From Trema orientale (Eukaryota; Streptophyta; Magnoliopsida; Rosales; Cannabaceae): DNA of 64,000 nucleotides. Shown here piece by piece: positions 45,318 through 57,554 of this stretch. A program made the translations under genes and the position numbers. Below the pieces are notes generated by a model that searched no databases, was not told the origin of the DNA, and saw only the letters and a program-made list of their open reading frames with translations. Location of the stretch: positions 292,717 through 356,716 of the forward strand of contig JXTC01000047.1 of the NCBI GenBank assembly GCA_002914845.1, read 5' to 3'. Each line of letters opens with the position of its first letter. The first letter of the stretch is position 1.

Positions 45318-46391
45318 CCCAAGGTTATACTGAGCACTACTTGAGAGTGAAAAAATAAGGGGTAAGTATTCATATGCTCAGTAGGAATTCAATTACCTTT
45401 TTGAATGGATGCAATTTTTTAAACCTGCATGGTTAGTACCTTTCAAATGCATTTATAAATCAAGTTTATAAACAATTGAATCTAGAATAATCACATATTC
45501 AAATCTAAAATCAAAACCATAGCACACAAAATGGTACTATTCACGAACCACAAATTTTGATTTTTGTACCACTTCAGAACATAGTCATATTTTATATCAA
45601 AATTTGTCTCTCGACTTCGCTGAGTCCAAACTCGAAGTCGGAATTTAGTTCCGAGGTCCCGAGCCTTAAATGGGTTTTAAAATCTGAAAGTTATAAAAAT
45701 ACCACCTTTTGAAAATATTAGAAAAATGTCTACTTTTTCTATTTAAAAATTAACGCACTTTCAAATACTGTTTTAACTTCTACCAACCACAATTATTCAT
45801 AATTTTTATCCATCTTTCACTTCATATAATTAGCTTGGGTAAAATAACTACCTAACAAAATAGTTATAAAAATATCACCTTTAAGAAACTTTAGTAAAAC
45901 GGCCAAAACAGTGAAATTCTTATCGGCAGTGAGATGATGGCCGAGACTGGTCAAGAAATAACGGCGATGACAAGATGAATCTAACGGTGCCGGTGATGTC
46001 GCGAAAGGAGGTCTGACGGAGCTCCAGTGGCTGAAAAGGTGTCGCGGTGGTGGAATTTTCGGATGAGCCGATTTCTGGCTACCGGCGGCGAAGTAGGGCG
46101 GCGGCTCATCGACGGCTTCTTCTTCGGCCGGGCTGGTGTGTCTGGCCAGTAAAGACAATGTGCGGCAGCGGATGAACAGTAAGAGAGGAGAGGTTTCTCG
46201 ATAAAAAAAAATCGGGGACTTCGACTGAGAAGATAAGAAATTCGGGAGATTTATTGGCAATTTTGAGAACTGTAGCCCCTAATAAAATAATTCAGATATT
46301 TTGATTTTAATATTCCAAAAATTAGTAATTACTAAAATGCCACTAGTCTTAAAATTTACCCATTTATCCTTTTAAATAACCAGATTTTACA

Positions 46392-47232
46392 AAAGCACAT
46401 CTAGCGAAAGGACTATTAGATTATGTAATACATGAAAACATTCACTATATGCATCCTTTCTGTAAAACAATCTTCAAGCTTTTTTTTTTTTTCATTAGTC
46501 TCTCCCTCACTAATTCAAGAATTACCCAATGATATGTTTATTCCTCTCTCTTCTCTTCATTTTTCATTGTTTTTTTTCTTGGATTTAAGAGTTTTCTCTT
46601 TTCTGTTTTTTCTTTCTTTAGGTTACTTATATTTGATTTTGCACCTATTTATTTACTTATATATTTTATGATTTTGTACATTTCTAGCTTATTAATTATA
46701 TATGAGTTTTCCCGTTAAAAAAAAGTATATATGAGTTTTATTTTTTTTATTTCCTTGACATCTGTTTATTTACAAATAATTTTTAATTTGTGAATGGAAA
46801 CTCGTCATATATTATTTATATTAATTAATTATATTTCGCGGAGGTTTTGGTTGTAATGTGAATTAAAAGCGCATTCTCAAGTACTCGGTAAAAATTGAAA
46901 AATTATGTGGATTAATATCAGTTTAGCATTTTTGTTCTCAAAATAAAAGACACAAAAGCATGCTGAATCGTTAATATCACATTGCTTTAATTTGGTTTTC
47001 ACTTCACGTAGGTCCGACCAATTAATTTACCAATACAAATTAATACTCTTCTCGATCGCTTTACCTTCTTTTTGTTCCCTTGCAGCTAAAACATGCATGA
47101 TATCGTAATCGATTGTTGCATCTGTTAGTGGTGGATCCCATTGCAGCTAAAGCATCTTTTATTGTGCATAATAGACAGATGCTCCTTAGCATTTTTTCGC
47201 TTAGTCACAACCATCATCACAACATTTTCCAT
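46392..47232. other. upstream region of the ankyrin gene
   Basis: AT-rich, with T-runs at 46478-46490 and 46741-46750. The short open frame at 46432-46671 is low-complexity. No gene. Confidence 0.5.
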
Positions 47233-47240
47233 TATAAATA
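47233..47240 (+). promoter_or_regulatory. TATA box of the ankyrin gene
   Basis: TATAAATA lies 127 bp upstream of the ATG at 47367. Confidence 0.55.
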
Positions 47241-48178
47241 CGATACACAAATTAATTGATGATCAGTCTGCTATAATCTTCCTACTTCCAATTACTCTAA
47301 TTGTTAAAATCGAAAGAGTGTGCGAAGAGAAGGACAGAAAAGAAAAGAAAAGAAAAGGACCCATTCATGGCTTCAACGCTGGATTTCGATATTAAGAAAG
47401 TTTTGTTCGAAAACGCCATGAAAGGTGAATGGAAACAAGTCATAGAAATATACAAGAAGTATAATGAGGCTCACAAGGAGAGGATCACAAGCTTGGGCCA
47501 CACGGCACTGCACCTTGCCGTCTCCGATAAAAAGGAAGAAATCGTCCGAGAATTAGTTGACCTCATCAAAACAAGAAGCTCAAGCTCCGGAGCTGGCAAA
47601 GGCGAAAGCGCAAGAGACGTTCTCGCAATTGGGAATGAGAAAGGACATACCGCTCTCCATTTCGCAGCCTTCGTGGGCAGTGTCGACATGTGTGAATGCA
47701 TTGCCAGTGTTGATAAGTCCCTTGTAAGCATTCGCAACAACACAGGTGAGACGCCTCTCTTCGCGGCGGTTCTCTATGGCCACAAAGAGGCTTTCTTTTG
47801 CCTACACCACATTATCTGCCCTAAAGGCACCCCAGTTTCCGCTGAAGCCTATTCTTATTGTCGCAAGACAATCCAAGGCGAGAATATTCTGCACTGTTCA
47901 ATCTTCGGGGAGGACTTTGGTATGTCTATAAGAATATTATATACTGTATTTATATGTATATATCATCTATCTATTGCTAATAAGGTCTAATAATAACTGC
48001 AGATTTGGCACAACTTATACTTCAATTGTACGGAGGACTTGTCGATCAAATTGACGAGAAAGGATATTCTCCCCTTGATATTTTAGCGACCAAGCCTTCT
48101 TGCTTTAAAAGTGGTAGCAATCTAAGGGGTTGGGATAAAATCGTTTACGCCTGTAAGTACTTTACTTTCAACTGAGCA

Positions 48179-49906
48179 TGCCATGACTCGAATCCTAGCC
48201 AGTGGCAGAAAAGGAGTTTCAAGAATGGAAATTCAATAATTATTTTAGGAAAATTTCTGAAAATAGTTTTTCATCGTAAAATTCCCACAGTTTTGTGATC
48301 CTGTTAAATATAGATTGTCAAGGAAATTTATAAAACAAACCAAGTATCATCATCATCCTCACAGTTCAGGCATAAAAACAATTATACAGACCGAGTCTGT
48401 GAAACATGTCCTTAATTATTAATACAAGCCAAAAAAGTAAACAATTCTATCACACACACTTACAAACTAAACAACAAAATAAGTAGCTCCTCACTATTCC
48501 GCTCCTGAGTTTCTCAAGTTACACTGAGCACTACCTGAGAGGGAGAATAGGGGGAATGAGTATAAAATGTCCAGTAGGATACCTAATTACTTTTTTTATG
48601 GGAAAAATGTTTAATTCTAAAATCCCTATACATGGTTAATTGTTCTGAAAATAGTTCACAAAATATCTGATCAACAGCGAATTGAAATCATCAACAGAGA
48701 TCATTATCAAAACCATAAAGTAAAACCAGACAAATAATCCATAGTATACATATTGCAAATCAACTAATCCTATGAGCTCACATCCTCTCATCACGAACTA
48801 GAGCAACTCGTACTATATATACTAAATACTCTCTGTCTGATACCTAATTCCAGAGAATCGGAGGAACACCTATGTATCTATGCCTACTGAATAGAGGTAA
48901 TCAGAAAACCCTGCACGGGTTTATGGGCTCTCACCGAGGGCAGGGATACTGGCCCCCCACTAAATTCCGTGATGCCTAAGATGGACCTCATGTATGATCC
49001 GATGGTATGTGCAATACGAGAGGCGGTATAAACAACCATACAGTAATATTCTAAATGTGCTCTGATTTATAAATAAAAATTCATTTTGTGCTTTACAAAT
49101 TTGGCAGTGTAGTGCCAAAGATTTAATCAAATCTCATAAATAAAACTTGCACAAAATCACATGAAAATATCCAGAGCAATTCACAATGTCTCCTAAATTC
49201 ACAACTCACCAAAATATTTAATCAAAACAATTTAATTTAATAAAATCACAACATTTCACTTTTCTATTCCAATTTTTATGAAATATAATAGAAAACAAGA
49301 CAATTGAATCCCCTACCTCGATATGGTAGTTATGCCAAGCTATCGATGCTAGAAAAGTTTCTCATTGGTCACTTGGTTGTTCAGACGGTCGTTTCTGAAT
49401 CCTGACACGTTCACTTGGAAAAGTGAATTTCCAAACAGAGTCTCAGATTAATGAACGAAGGCCACCACTGAATTTAGAGTAACCAAAAATGCCAGGTTAG
49501 ACATATAATTTGTCAAAAATGGGTCCGAGTATTCAATGCAGTTGTGAGGTCCGAGCATTAAATGGGCTCAAAATTCAGAATATTATAAAAATATCATTTT
49601 TTGAAATATTTAGAAAATGTCACTTTTTCTATTTGAAAATTAATGCACTTCCCGATACCGTGGCAGTCCCTGATTTGACCAAATTTTTTTTAAAATTTCT
49701 ACTTTTGCCACAATTTTTAAAATTTCTTTCAGTTTAATCCCTTCCTTCAATAAAATATTTACAATTTAACCCCTAATGCATCCAGTCTTGATTGTTTCCA
49801 CATTCATCTCAGATATTTTTAATTAAATACTCGAAAATTCAATATTATGAGATTGCCACTAGTCCAAAATTTACACATTTACTGTTACAAAACTTAGGAT
49901 TTTACA
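48179..49906. mobile_element. solo LTR (1728 bp) in intron 2 of the ankyrin gene
   Basis: Perfect 5-bp duplication GAGCA at 48174-48178 and 49907-49911. LTR ends are TGCCATGACTCG and GGATTTTACA. It is homologous along its length to 43385-46391 without the hAT insertion. It begins 26 bp after the splice donor of exon 2. Confidence 0.92.
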
Positions 49907-50737
49907 GAGCATTAATTATGACATATATTTACTGGCATAATATATATATACACATATATATAATACTTCCAAAGGCTATTTTACTCTTAAGTACGACTTA
50001 GAATTCATATGCATGGATCGGCCGATCGCTTGAGTTATTGAACATGCTCTATAATTCACGACATTTTTTTTTTTTGGTTGCGTATCAGTACGTTCGATTT
50101 ATTTTACATTCTCTTTTTGTTATTATACATACGTATCTATATGGACTCAAACAATCTTTTGAGAAACGAACAATTAATTAATACCAGCAAAAAAATAAAA
50201 AAATAGGCAGTTAGGCTTGCTGCAAGTAACATTTATATATTTTGTTTTTATTTTTAAAAGTGAAATAAATAGAGAAGATTATGTCAAACAAGTTTTGGGA
50301 TATCTATAAACTTTTATTCCATTTTTTAAGACAAAAAGTAAATAAGATAGACATTTAGTTTATATGTTCATATACATGATTTTCTTTATCAGAAGACTAA
50401 TTAATGGACCATGCATATACCATAAACAGAGGGGAGAAAAGAAGAAGAAAGATGAAAAGCAATAGGGTTGAATATAACTATGAACTCAATTCAAGAACTA
50501 ACTCGTATAACCAGAAATTAGCAAAGCAAACAACCACTAAATCAACACCAGTAACTTACAGTGGTAGGAAATTATAATGGTTTAGGTTCAAGATTAAGTC
50601 CTACATCCACTTCGGACAAGCTGCCAATAATCCAATAAGAGATCAAACAAGATTACACACTCTCTAGGACCCCACTAAGAACCAAAACTCTTTTGGCCCT
50701 CTCAGCTCTCAAGTTACAATTCTCACGGTTGCACTAA

Positions 50738-51900
50738 CTGTCATGACCCAAACTCTGGGTTGGTGATAGAATCAGAATTTCACAAGTTAAAATTTCATAA
50801 ATTATTTTTACAAATTTATTGGGAAAAGTTTTATAATTTCAAAATCTTTACAAAACGACAGTTGTTTTCAAAGAAATAACGTCTTTACAAGAATTTATAA
50901 AATGTTCAAAGGTTAATTTTCACAAATTTGAACCCACTCATTAAGCATAGATATTAGAAGAAAATAAATTTAAAGTCCAAAAGTCTAATTACCGGTTCCA
51001 AAATATTCTCATATTTACAAAGTCTTTAATCATAATAGGATTCCCTCTAGTAATCATATGCAAACAACCTTCCAGAAGTTACAATATTGGATTTAAACCA
51101 GATCCATATCAAATCAATCATTCACTCAATGAGCAACATGACATACAACAAGTATTGTCATTATATACACTTAAATATAAAAACAAATCATGGAGTACTC
51201 AAAGCGAATAATCTCAAGTATACGAATTCTAAGAAAACCAAACCATACTCCGATAACTCACATAAAGTCAATCTAAATAAAGAAAATCAAGATTCAAGAC
51301 ATAATATTATTATCTAAGTACCTACGAGATCCATATAGCTTACCACCCGAATGAATACAGGAATTCAAGAATAAAGGTCACCATTGAACCAAAGAATTCC
51401 ACAAAGGGATAAGAGTCACTAGTTTTGTGTCGAATCAAACACCCTTGAGACAAGAATTTCTGGGAAATTACCTCCCAAGAATGATACTAGAGTTCCATTC
51501 TAGATATAATACCGAAAGACTTCGGAGGAATAGGAATGACAATAACTTATTTAGCCAATTCTTGAGCGATATATAACGTATTTGTCAAACTGTTTTTCTA
51601 AAACTAGTTTAAACATAAAATCATTACAGGTGATCCTAGATAGATCTAAAGCCTGACACTCTAATACTATTTTTCTGATATGACAACTAACTTTCTCAAA
51701 GCTTATTGGCTAGAACCCCTGTTACACCCTTTCTTTCAGCGAATGAATAATCATACTAAACACAATGGAATCATTGTTCTTATAGACATAACTCGTACAA
51801 AGAAATAACAAATTAATCTTCAAGTTTCAGATAGTTACTCCTAACTAACTTACTGATTCAATTAATCTTGAAACAATTATGTGACATATAGTATAGCAAG
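50738..51900. repeat. degenerate LTR of the same TGTCATGACCC family
   Basis: Starts TGTCATGACCCAAACTCTGG in intron 2 of the ankyrin gene and diverges quickly from the other copies. The right end is not defined. Confidence 0.5.
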
Positions 51901-52830
51901 GCCAATACACTAGCCAAATGCAAATATAGTTACATAGATGTTTCCCCTTATTTTCTTAATAAATACCAAACTCAGAGAAGAACATATGAGGAAAAACTTC
52001 TATTTATATCTGTATGTATATGCTCAAATACTATATATATTTTTAATGTCTAACAAACTTATAAAATTTTCATTTCCAGCGACTCCAGTATGCATAACCC
52101 CCGCTGACGCCAACGGACTTCCTAAAAGAAGAACTGAGGATCCCGAGAACCCTGAAGAATATGCACATACAGGTGAACAACGCTTATTTATTAATCCATT
52201 ATAAGATAAATATTTTCTTATTAAGTGGCCGCTCATTTATTTTAAGGATTTTCTATCAACATTGATAGAAAACATACTCTTCAATCTTAATTTTAAAAAA
52301 AATGTCTAATCCCTCTAGATCTCCATATTCTAATGAAGAGTTCAATTATAGTTCAAACTATCGATCGACCTGATTAATTGTACAATATATTATGTTAATT
52401 TTTATGTTAGCTTATGTTAAGGGAATAGGCCGGGAAATTACGCAAACTGCTTCGAGTTTCTCAAGCTTGTATACATGGCAATGCTGAACATTTTGGGAGA
52501 TGCAGGTTTGAATCTGAATCGTGACCTGTGGTCAGAAATATGCATAAGTATATATTAATTAACGTAGAACACAATTTTCTAGTGATTTTTTTTTTTTTTT
52601 TTTTGGTTTTATTGGTGTGTGAATGTGTTTTTCAAACAGGCATGATACGGCGGGAGAAAGAGACGCATGCTTGGGCAAGTTTGGTATTAGAAAGACTCCT
52701 TAATAGTGTTAAAATTTATGACAGCTTAGATAAACAATCTGGAATGAATCCCGGTAAGAGAAATCAGACTGATAGTGACGATGATTTTGAAGAACTCCTT
52801 GGTCAGTTTGAATCGAGTACGTACAAATAA

Positions 52831-53817
52831 ATATATATACTTATATGGGTCATGTTTCAATGGAGATTTTTGTTTTTGTTCTATTAATGGGTACTTTCAT
52901 TTGGACCATTGGATTTTAATCTAATAGTTATAATGATATTAGTAATTTTATTAAAAAATAAAAATCTAATTAAATATTTATGACTTAAAAAATTAGTAAC
53001 CTATATGTGACCTATGAGTTGGAATTTTTTTTTTCCAATCCCTTTTTCATTGTTTTTTTCTTTTTTTCATTCTATTGTTTATTTTTATTAAAAATAAATA
53101 GAAAAACAAGTAATCGTATATATATCTAGATATTTTTTTTTCTAAAGAACTAATTGTATATATATTAAATTTTAAATTAAAAAATGAGTCCTTTTTTATA
53201 ATTTCAAAACTAACATTATATATCCCCTAAAAAAAAAACTAATATTATGTATATATTCTTAAAAAAAACAACTAACCGTTAATATAAAACTATTAAATAC
53301 TAATTTTTTATCAAAATTTTTTCTTAAAAAAATATTCTTTCTTTTTTATAATTTCAAAACTAATATTCCCTTTCATTAAAAAAAAAACTAACGTTACATC
53401 TCATATAAAAACAAAATTAACATTATTTATATTCTCAAAAAAATTACTTATTCATATTAGTAGCATAATATGTTTAAATTAAATGAAATTTAAAAAATTA
53501 AACTTATAAGTTAAAATCAAAAAAAGAAAAGAAATAAATAAAAAAGAAAAATAATTGAATAAAACATTAATTGATCAAAAATAGATGAAATTACTTGCTA
53601 TTGTAGGTCATATTCAACTTGATAATTTTACCCATCCATGGAGTAAAAACAAAAATCTCTATTGAAACATCACCCTACTTATATATATATGCATATTTCT
53701 ATAATCATATGACAGATATATAATCACTAGAGTAATGCACGATACTTCACTACTGCTCTATTTTGTATCTCATCAATAAAGAGATGACATAAACGGGGTA
53801 GCTTATTAGAAATGATA
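52831..53817. other. very AT-rich DNA after the ankyrin exons
   Basis: Runs of A and T and repeated AATTTCAAAACTAA(C/T)ATT blocks near 53200-53370. No exon resembling the missing ankyrin/PGG part was found. Confidence 0.5.
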
Positions 53818-54280
53818 TATGTAACGACCTAAAACCCGGATCAATGGTAGAAGAGAAATTTAACTAAGATGAGAAATTCCTTGATTTATTTTAAAAAGGT
53901 CTTAAAGTTTTAGTTTTATAAAACAATCCATTTGAATAAAATTTTTGGAATCTTATCTGGTGAATTTCCCCCACAATTCATATATGCCATTAAACATATA
54001 TAGAATAATAACTGAAAAACTTAATTCAAATTAAAGTTCAAGCATCATCATCATCCATAACAAGTATCAAATACCAAAGGTCGCATTGAACATCACCTGA
54101 GGAAGAAAGGTAGGGGATGAGTATAAAATGCCTAGTAGGAAAGCAATCATCTGATTTGAAAACGTTTTAGTAATGAAAAGTTCCTGTATGGTTAGTTTAA
54201 TCTAAAACATACATATAATTTAGAGGAGAATTATCTCATCTCTTATTCTACTCATGCTCACCACACACGCACGGTGGTAA
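53818..54280. repeat. LTR fragment, TGTAACGACCTAAAACCC start
   Basis: Shares TGTAACGACC, AAGCATCATCATCATCC, CATCACCTGAGG and GGATGAGTATAAAATG with the copies at 43385 and 48179. The right part is replaced by other sequence. Confidence 0.6.
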
Positions 54281-55792
54281 GATTGTATTAATTAGGGTTA
54301 TTGGCACATTTGGTCCCTTGACTATACTTGTTGTTACGATTTGGTCTCTTGACTATCAATTTTGGTAATTAAAACACTAGACCACTTACTAAAATGTAGC
54401 AATTAAGTCCAAGTTAGAAACGGCTATTAGACGTGTAACCGAACAAACATGTGCTCTGCAAATGATGATTAAAAATAGCTAAAATGACTAAAAATAGTGA
54501 CAAAAAAAAAGAGAAAACTTCTTCTTGCTCTTGCAAAAACCTAGAAAACAGAGGGAAAAATGGTCCCAAATCCCTGAAACCAATTGAACAATTCAATCAT
54601 AAAAATCTAATACAGGCCATAAGAATATTCATGGACCTAATCTTCGAAGTATAGAATAGAGAAGGAGCACAAGTAGTTGATCAGTTTCTTACAGCCCTGC
54701 AAAAGAACATTTTAAAACTACAACTATTATATAAGTAATCAACATTTGACTTTTATAAAACTAGTTTTTAATTTCTACCTGATCAAATTAGCTGTAAATA
54801 ATACATTGAACTCTTATCTTAATACCTTGTTCTTGAACTAAAATGGGTGCCCTTTATCTTTGAAATCCGTGTAAGAGAATTTCTCTCCAAATCCATTAAT
54901 CTCTCTTCTTTCATTTGAATAAGAATCTTATTTAACTCTTTGGTTTCTTTGGCATTTATTTTATCCATTTCGTTTCTGAAAACAACCCAGTCTTCTTCTT
55001 CTACAACACATGCATCTTTAATTAATATTTTGAGAAGAAGCTTTGGATTGAAACAAGCTTTGGATTGAAACTAAGTTTCAAACAGAACCCCATACTTTGC
55101 ATATATAGAGTATGTCATATAGTCTCAAAATTAGAAAACCCAATCCGAAACTCAAAAACGGAAATTGGGTTATTTTCTTGAGATCAAATCCAAAATACCC
55201 AGATAGAAAATCATGACATTAGGTACCTGTAAAACCAGAAATTGTGTGTGAGAATTTTGGGTTTCAATTGTTGAATTGAATCTTTGGGGTTTCCTTAGCT
55301 TTCTTTTTGTTCCTGGGTTATTATAAGATAAGAACATGTATTATTTTATTTCTGTTATTTTTTTTTTGTGGTCATTGTAGCTAGTTTATAATCATCATGT
55401 GCAGAGCACGTTTCCTTTCAAGAATTTGACACATACTTAAATAAAAACATTCATCTTTGAACAAAATCTGGTTGCATAATGTTTTAGAAATCATTCTTTG
55501 AAAATCATAATCTCTTGTGCAATTTATGCAATACTTGTACGTACTCATGTCATACTTAATATGCAAACTAATATAGCATAGCATATAATAATATACTATA
55601 TTGATCATAATAACATCACAGAGTAGCACATAAATTTACACATAAACACATAGGGTGAGATTTACTTACTTCAAGTCCTTAGAAAAAATTTTGTAGTGGG
55701 CTTCCCATGGCATTAACCTAATTTTACCCTCTTTTTTTTTTTTTATAAAAAAAAAAGGTCTACAGAATCGACTAAACTCTTGCTCTAATATC
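54281..55792. other. repeat-like gene-free DNA
   Basis: At 54300-54400 a CATTTGGTCCCTTGACTATA motif recurs as TTTGGTCTCTTGACTATC, typical of a DNA-transposon edge. No partner terminus was found. The remainder is AT-rich with no supported gene. Confidence 0.4.
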
Positions 55793-56943
55793 AAATTGTA
55801 ACATCCTCTAATTTAGGTATACACCTAAGCTAGAAAATATTTAATTTCTATATTCATCTTATATCATAAAATGCGGGTAATAAATTTTTTTTTAAACTAA
55901 AAGAATATTTAAACTGAAAAACAACCTCTTATTAAAACATCCATAAACAAAATCTAATACTCAAATAACCTATAAAATGAAAACACTTAATTTTATTCCA
56001 AAAGCCAAACACAAGAAAATAAATCTTAAAGTCGATTAAAAACGTCCTAACGCCATTTGGGATTTCACCGCTGCCATCAGCCAACCTCCAATGACCTATT
56101 GCTCATCTGAAAATTTTAGATCTCCACGTGTAAACATGTTAAAACGTGGCTATCTTAATACCAATCTGTTATATATATCCTTTTGAAGAATAATGAGGAT
56201 AAGAGGCTTGGTCTTGGCAGACAATGAAAAAAGCTCATCCATTTTCGTACATTCCTAGGCTTCAGACAAAATTACTCTCTCTCCCTCTCTCTCTCTCTCT
56301 CTCACACGATAACCTCCTTTCTCATCTTTAGCAATTCTTCCTTTAAGACCAAACCAGAGGTTACTGTTCCAAACGAGCTATCTTTATATCCATTCTCTCA
56401 CCTTTTGATACAATTACATCATATTCTCTTTATCTATACCTATATATCTCATCACCATTATTACTTTTTTGGGTTTATCACCATCGCCACCATCATTCCA
56501 CTTCATCAATTCATTATCATCATCAATCTGTTATTCACTTCAAACCTGTAGCCCAGACATAATACAACTCTTTTTGGGCCTTAAATTCCCTTCTTTTTAT
56601 ATTGAGCCGTGACTCCTTTTTTTCTCCCATTCCTACAAGCATATATATATAGATTTTCATACATATAAATACACGACCATATATTCATACCCACATTTGC
56701 ATAATCATCTTATTATCATATAATTACTTTTATATTGTATTTATATTAATTTATCATTTTCATGTCACTTTTTCTACTAATTTGTACAACAAGTTTCTTT
56801 GTATGCAGTTTCTAACTTGTGTACTTTAGTGATCCTTGGGTGCCGAGCTACTCTCCATACTCTCGTGCTTGACCTGTAGCACAAGTTCGAGGTTTTGTGC
56901 TCTCTACATTTTATATTTATATATATATATATCTACCTTGGCG

Positions 56944-57108
56944 AGTAATTTGTATTGCTGCTCTAAGTGTAATCAGTTACTACGATCCCTTTTCCCTGTA
57001 AAGTAATCTGTATTGCTGCCTTAAGTGCAATCGGTTACTTTGCTCCCCTTTTAATTATTGTGCGCATTTATTTAGTGATCTGTGTTGTTTTCCCCTGTAA
57101 CCGGTCAC
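56944..57108 (+). other. two-tier stem-loops, class C
   Basis: Best copy 57000-57041: outer AAAGTAA pairs with TTACTTT. Inner ATTGC (57012-57016) pairs with GCAAT (57027-57031) around a 10-nt loop. TCTGT and CGG sit between the tiers. Relatives lie at 56944-56981 (AGTAA/TTACT, ATTGC/GTAAT) and 57075-57108 (GTGA/TCAC, GTT/AAC, again TCTGT and CGG). Confidence 0.7.
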
Positions 57109-57157
57109 ACCGCTTTATTTAAATTTCAGCACTTTAATTTCAGTCATTTATTATTAT

Positions 57158-57428
57158 TTACGATGATATGGCTGGTCTTACCGCCTCGTAATTCTAACCC
57201 CTCTAATTAACTAAAACTGGCATATGGACGGTATCGCCTTCGTCAGTTTCTAACCATTTATTTTTCTGTAATTTATTTCTGTTACTAACTTCTAGTTGAC
57301 ACTATGGTCGGTTTATTCGCCTCAGTCAACTAGTAATATTTAAATTCCTGTCTATTTATTTATTGCATTATTATATTACTTCTAGTCTTCAGTTGACAAT
57401 ATGGTCGGTTTATTCACCTCCGTCAACT
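57158..57428 (+). other. stem-loops with shared loop core, class A
   Basis: Four stems: TTACGA/TCGTAA (57158-57191), AAACTGGC/GTCAGTTT (57214-57249, one G-U), CTAGTTGAC/GTCAACTAG (57292-57333) and AGTTGAC/GTCAACT (57391-57428). Loops of 20-24 nt share ATATGG(T/A)CGGT and (A/G)CC near the 3' side. Confidence 0.75.
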
Positions 57429-57554
57429 TTCAATATTATTTTATTTCTGTTGCACACTAAGTGAGTCATCCTTGCAACCGCCAATCTTGTCGAGATACGT
57501 AGGAAGAGTTGTTCTTATTGCAACCGCCTATCTTGTTTCGATACGTGGAAGTGT

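Larger units (their letters stand above)
43385..46391. repeat. LTR of the TGTCACGACCC family, interrupted by a hAT element
   Basis: Outer ends TGTCACGACCCG and GATTTTACA correspond to those of the solo LTR at 48179-49906. Shared internal blocks include AAGTATCATCATC, ACTGAGCACTAC and CAGTAGGA. A minus-strand Pro/Ser-rich frame at 45817-46260 is a by-product of its GC-rich part. The flanks AAACT and AAAGC are not a clean duplication. Confidence 0.7.
47367..52830 (+). pseudogene. ankyrin-repeat membrane-protein-like gene, N-terminal part (truncated or incomplete)
   Basis: Exons 47367-47919, 48003-48152, 52080-52172, 52422-52505 and 52640 onward. All junctions are phase 1 and GT-AG. Reading to the stop at 52830 gives 356 residues. 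Ankyrin repeats are clear (SLGHTALHLAVSDKKEEIV, EKGHTALHFAAFVGSVDMCE, NTGETPLFAAVLYGHKEA, EKGYSPLDILA). A linker typical of the ACD6/ITN1-like plant family follows (NYANCFEFLKLVYMAMLNIL, then RREKETHAWASLVLERLL). Family members continue with more ankyrins and a four-helix PGG domain. Neither is visible in the following 11 kb. Intron 2 is 3.9 kb and filled with LTR DNA. Either the gene is 3'-truncated or the remaining exons lie beyond the window. The start is the first ATG after the TATA box. Confidence 0.75.
55793..57550 (+). repeat. Tat/Ogre-like LTR with stem-loop array
   Basis: Begins TGTAACATCCTCTAATTTAGG and passes a CT microsatellite (56276-56304). It ends near TTGTTTCGATACGTGG, similar to the remembered end of Ogre LTRs. 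It carries seven or more stem-loops (56944-57428). No duplication or internal region was identified, so this is an LTR-like fragment. Confidence 0.55.

Noticed and set aside
45817..46260. Minus-strand 147-codon Pro/Ser-rich frame
   Set aside because: It lies wholly inside the right part of an LTR and shows no domain or splice evidence. Its composition explains the open frame.
43385..46391. Clean target-site duplication for this LTR copy
   Set aside because: Flanks AAACT and AAAGC match at only three of five bases. Unlike the copy at 48179, insertion borders cannot be claimed.
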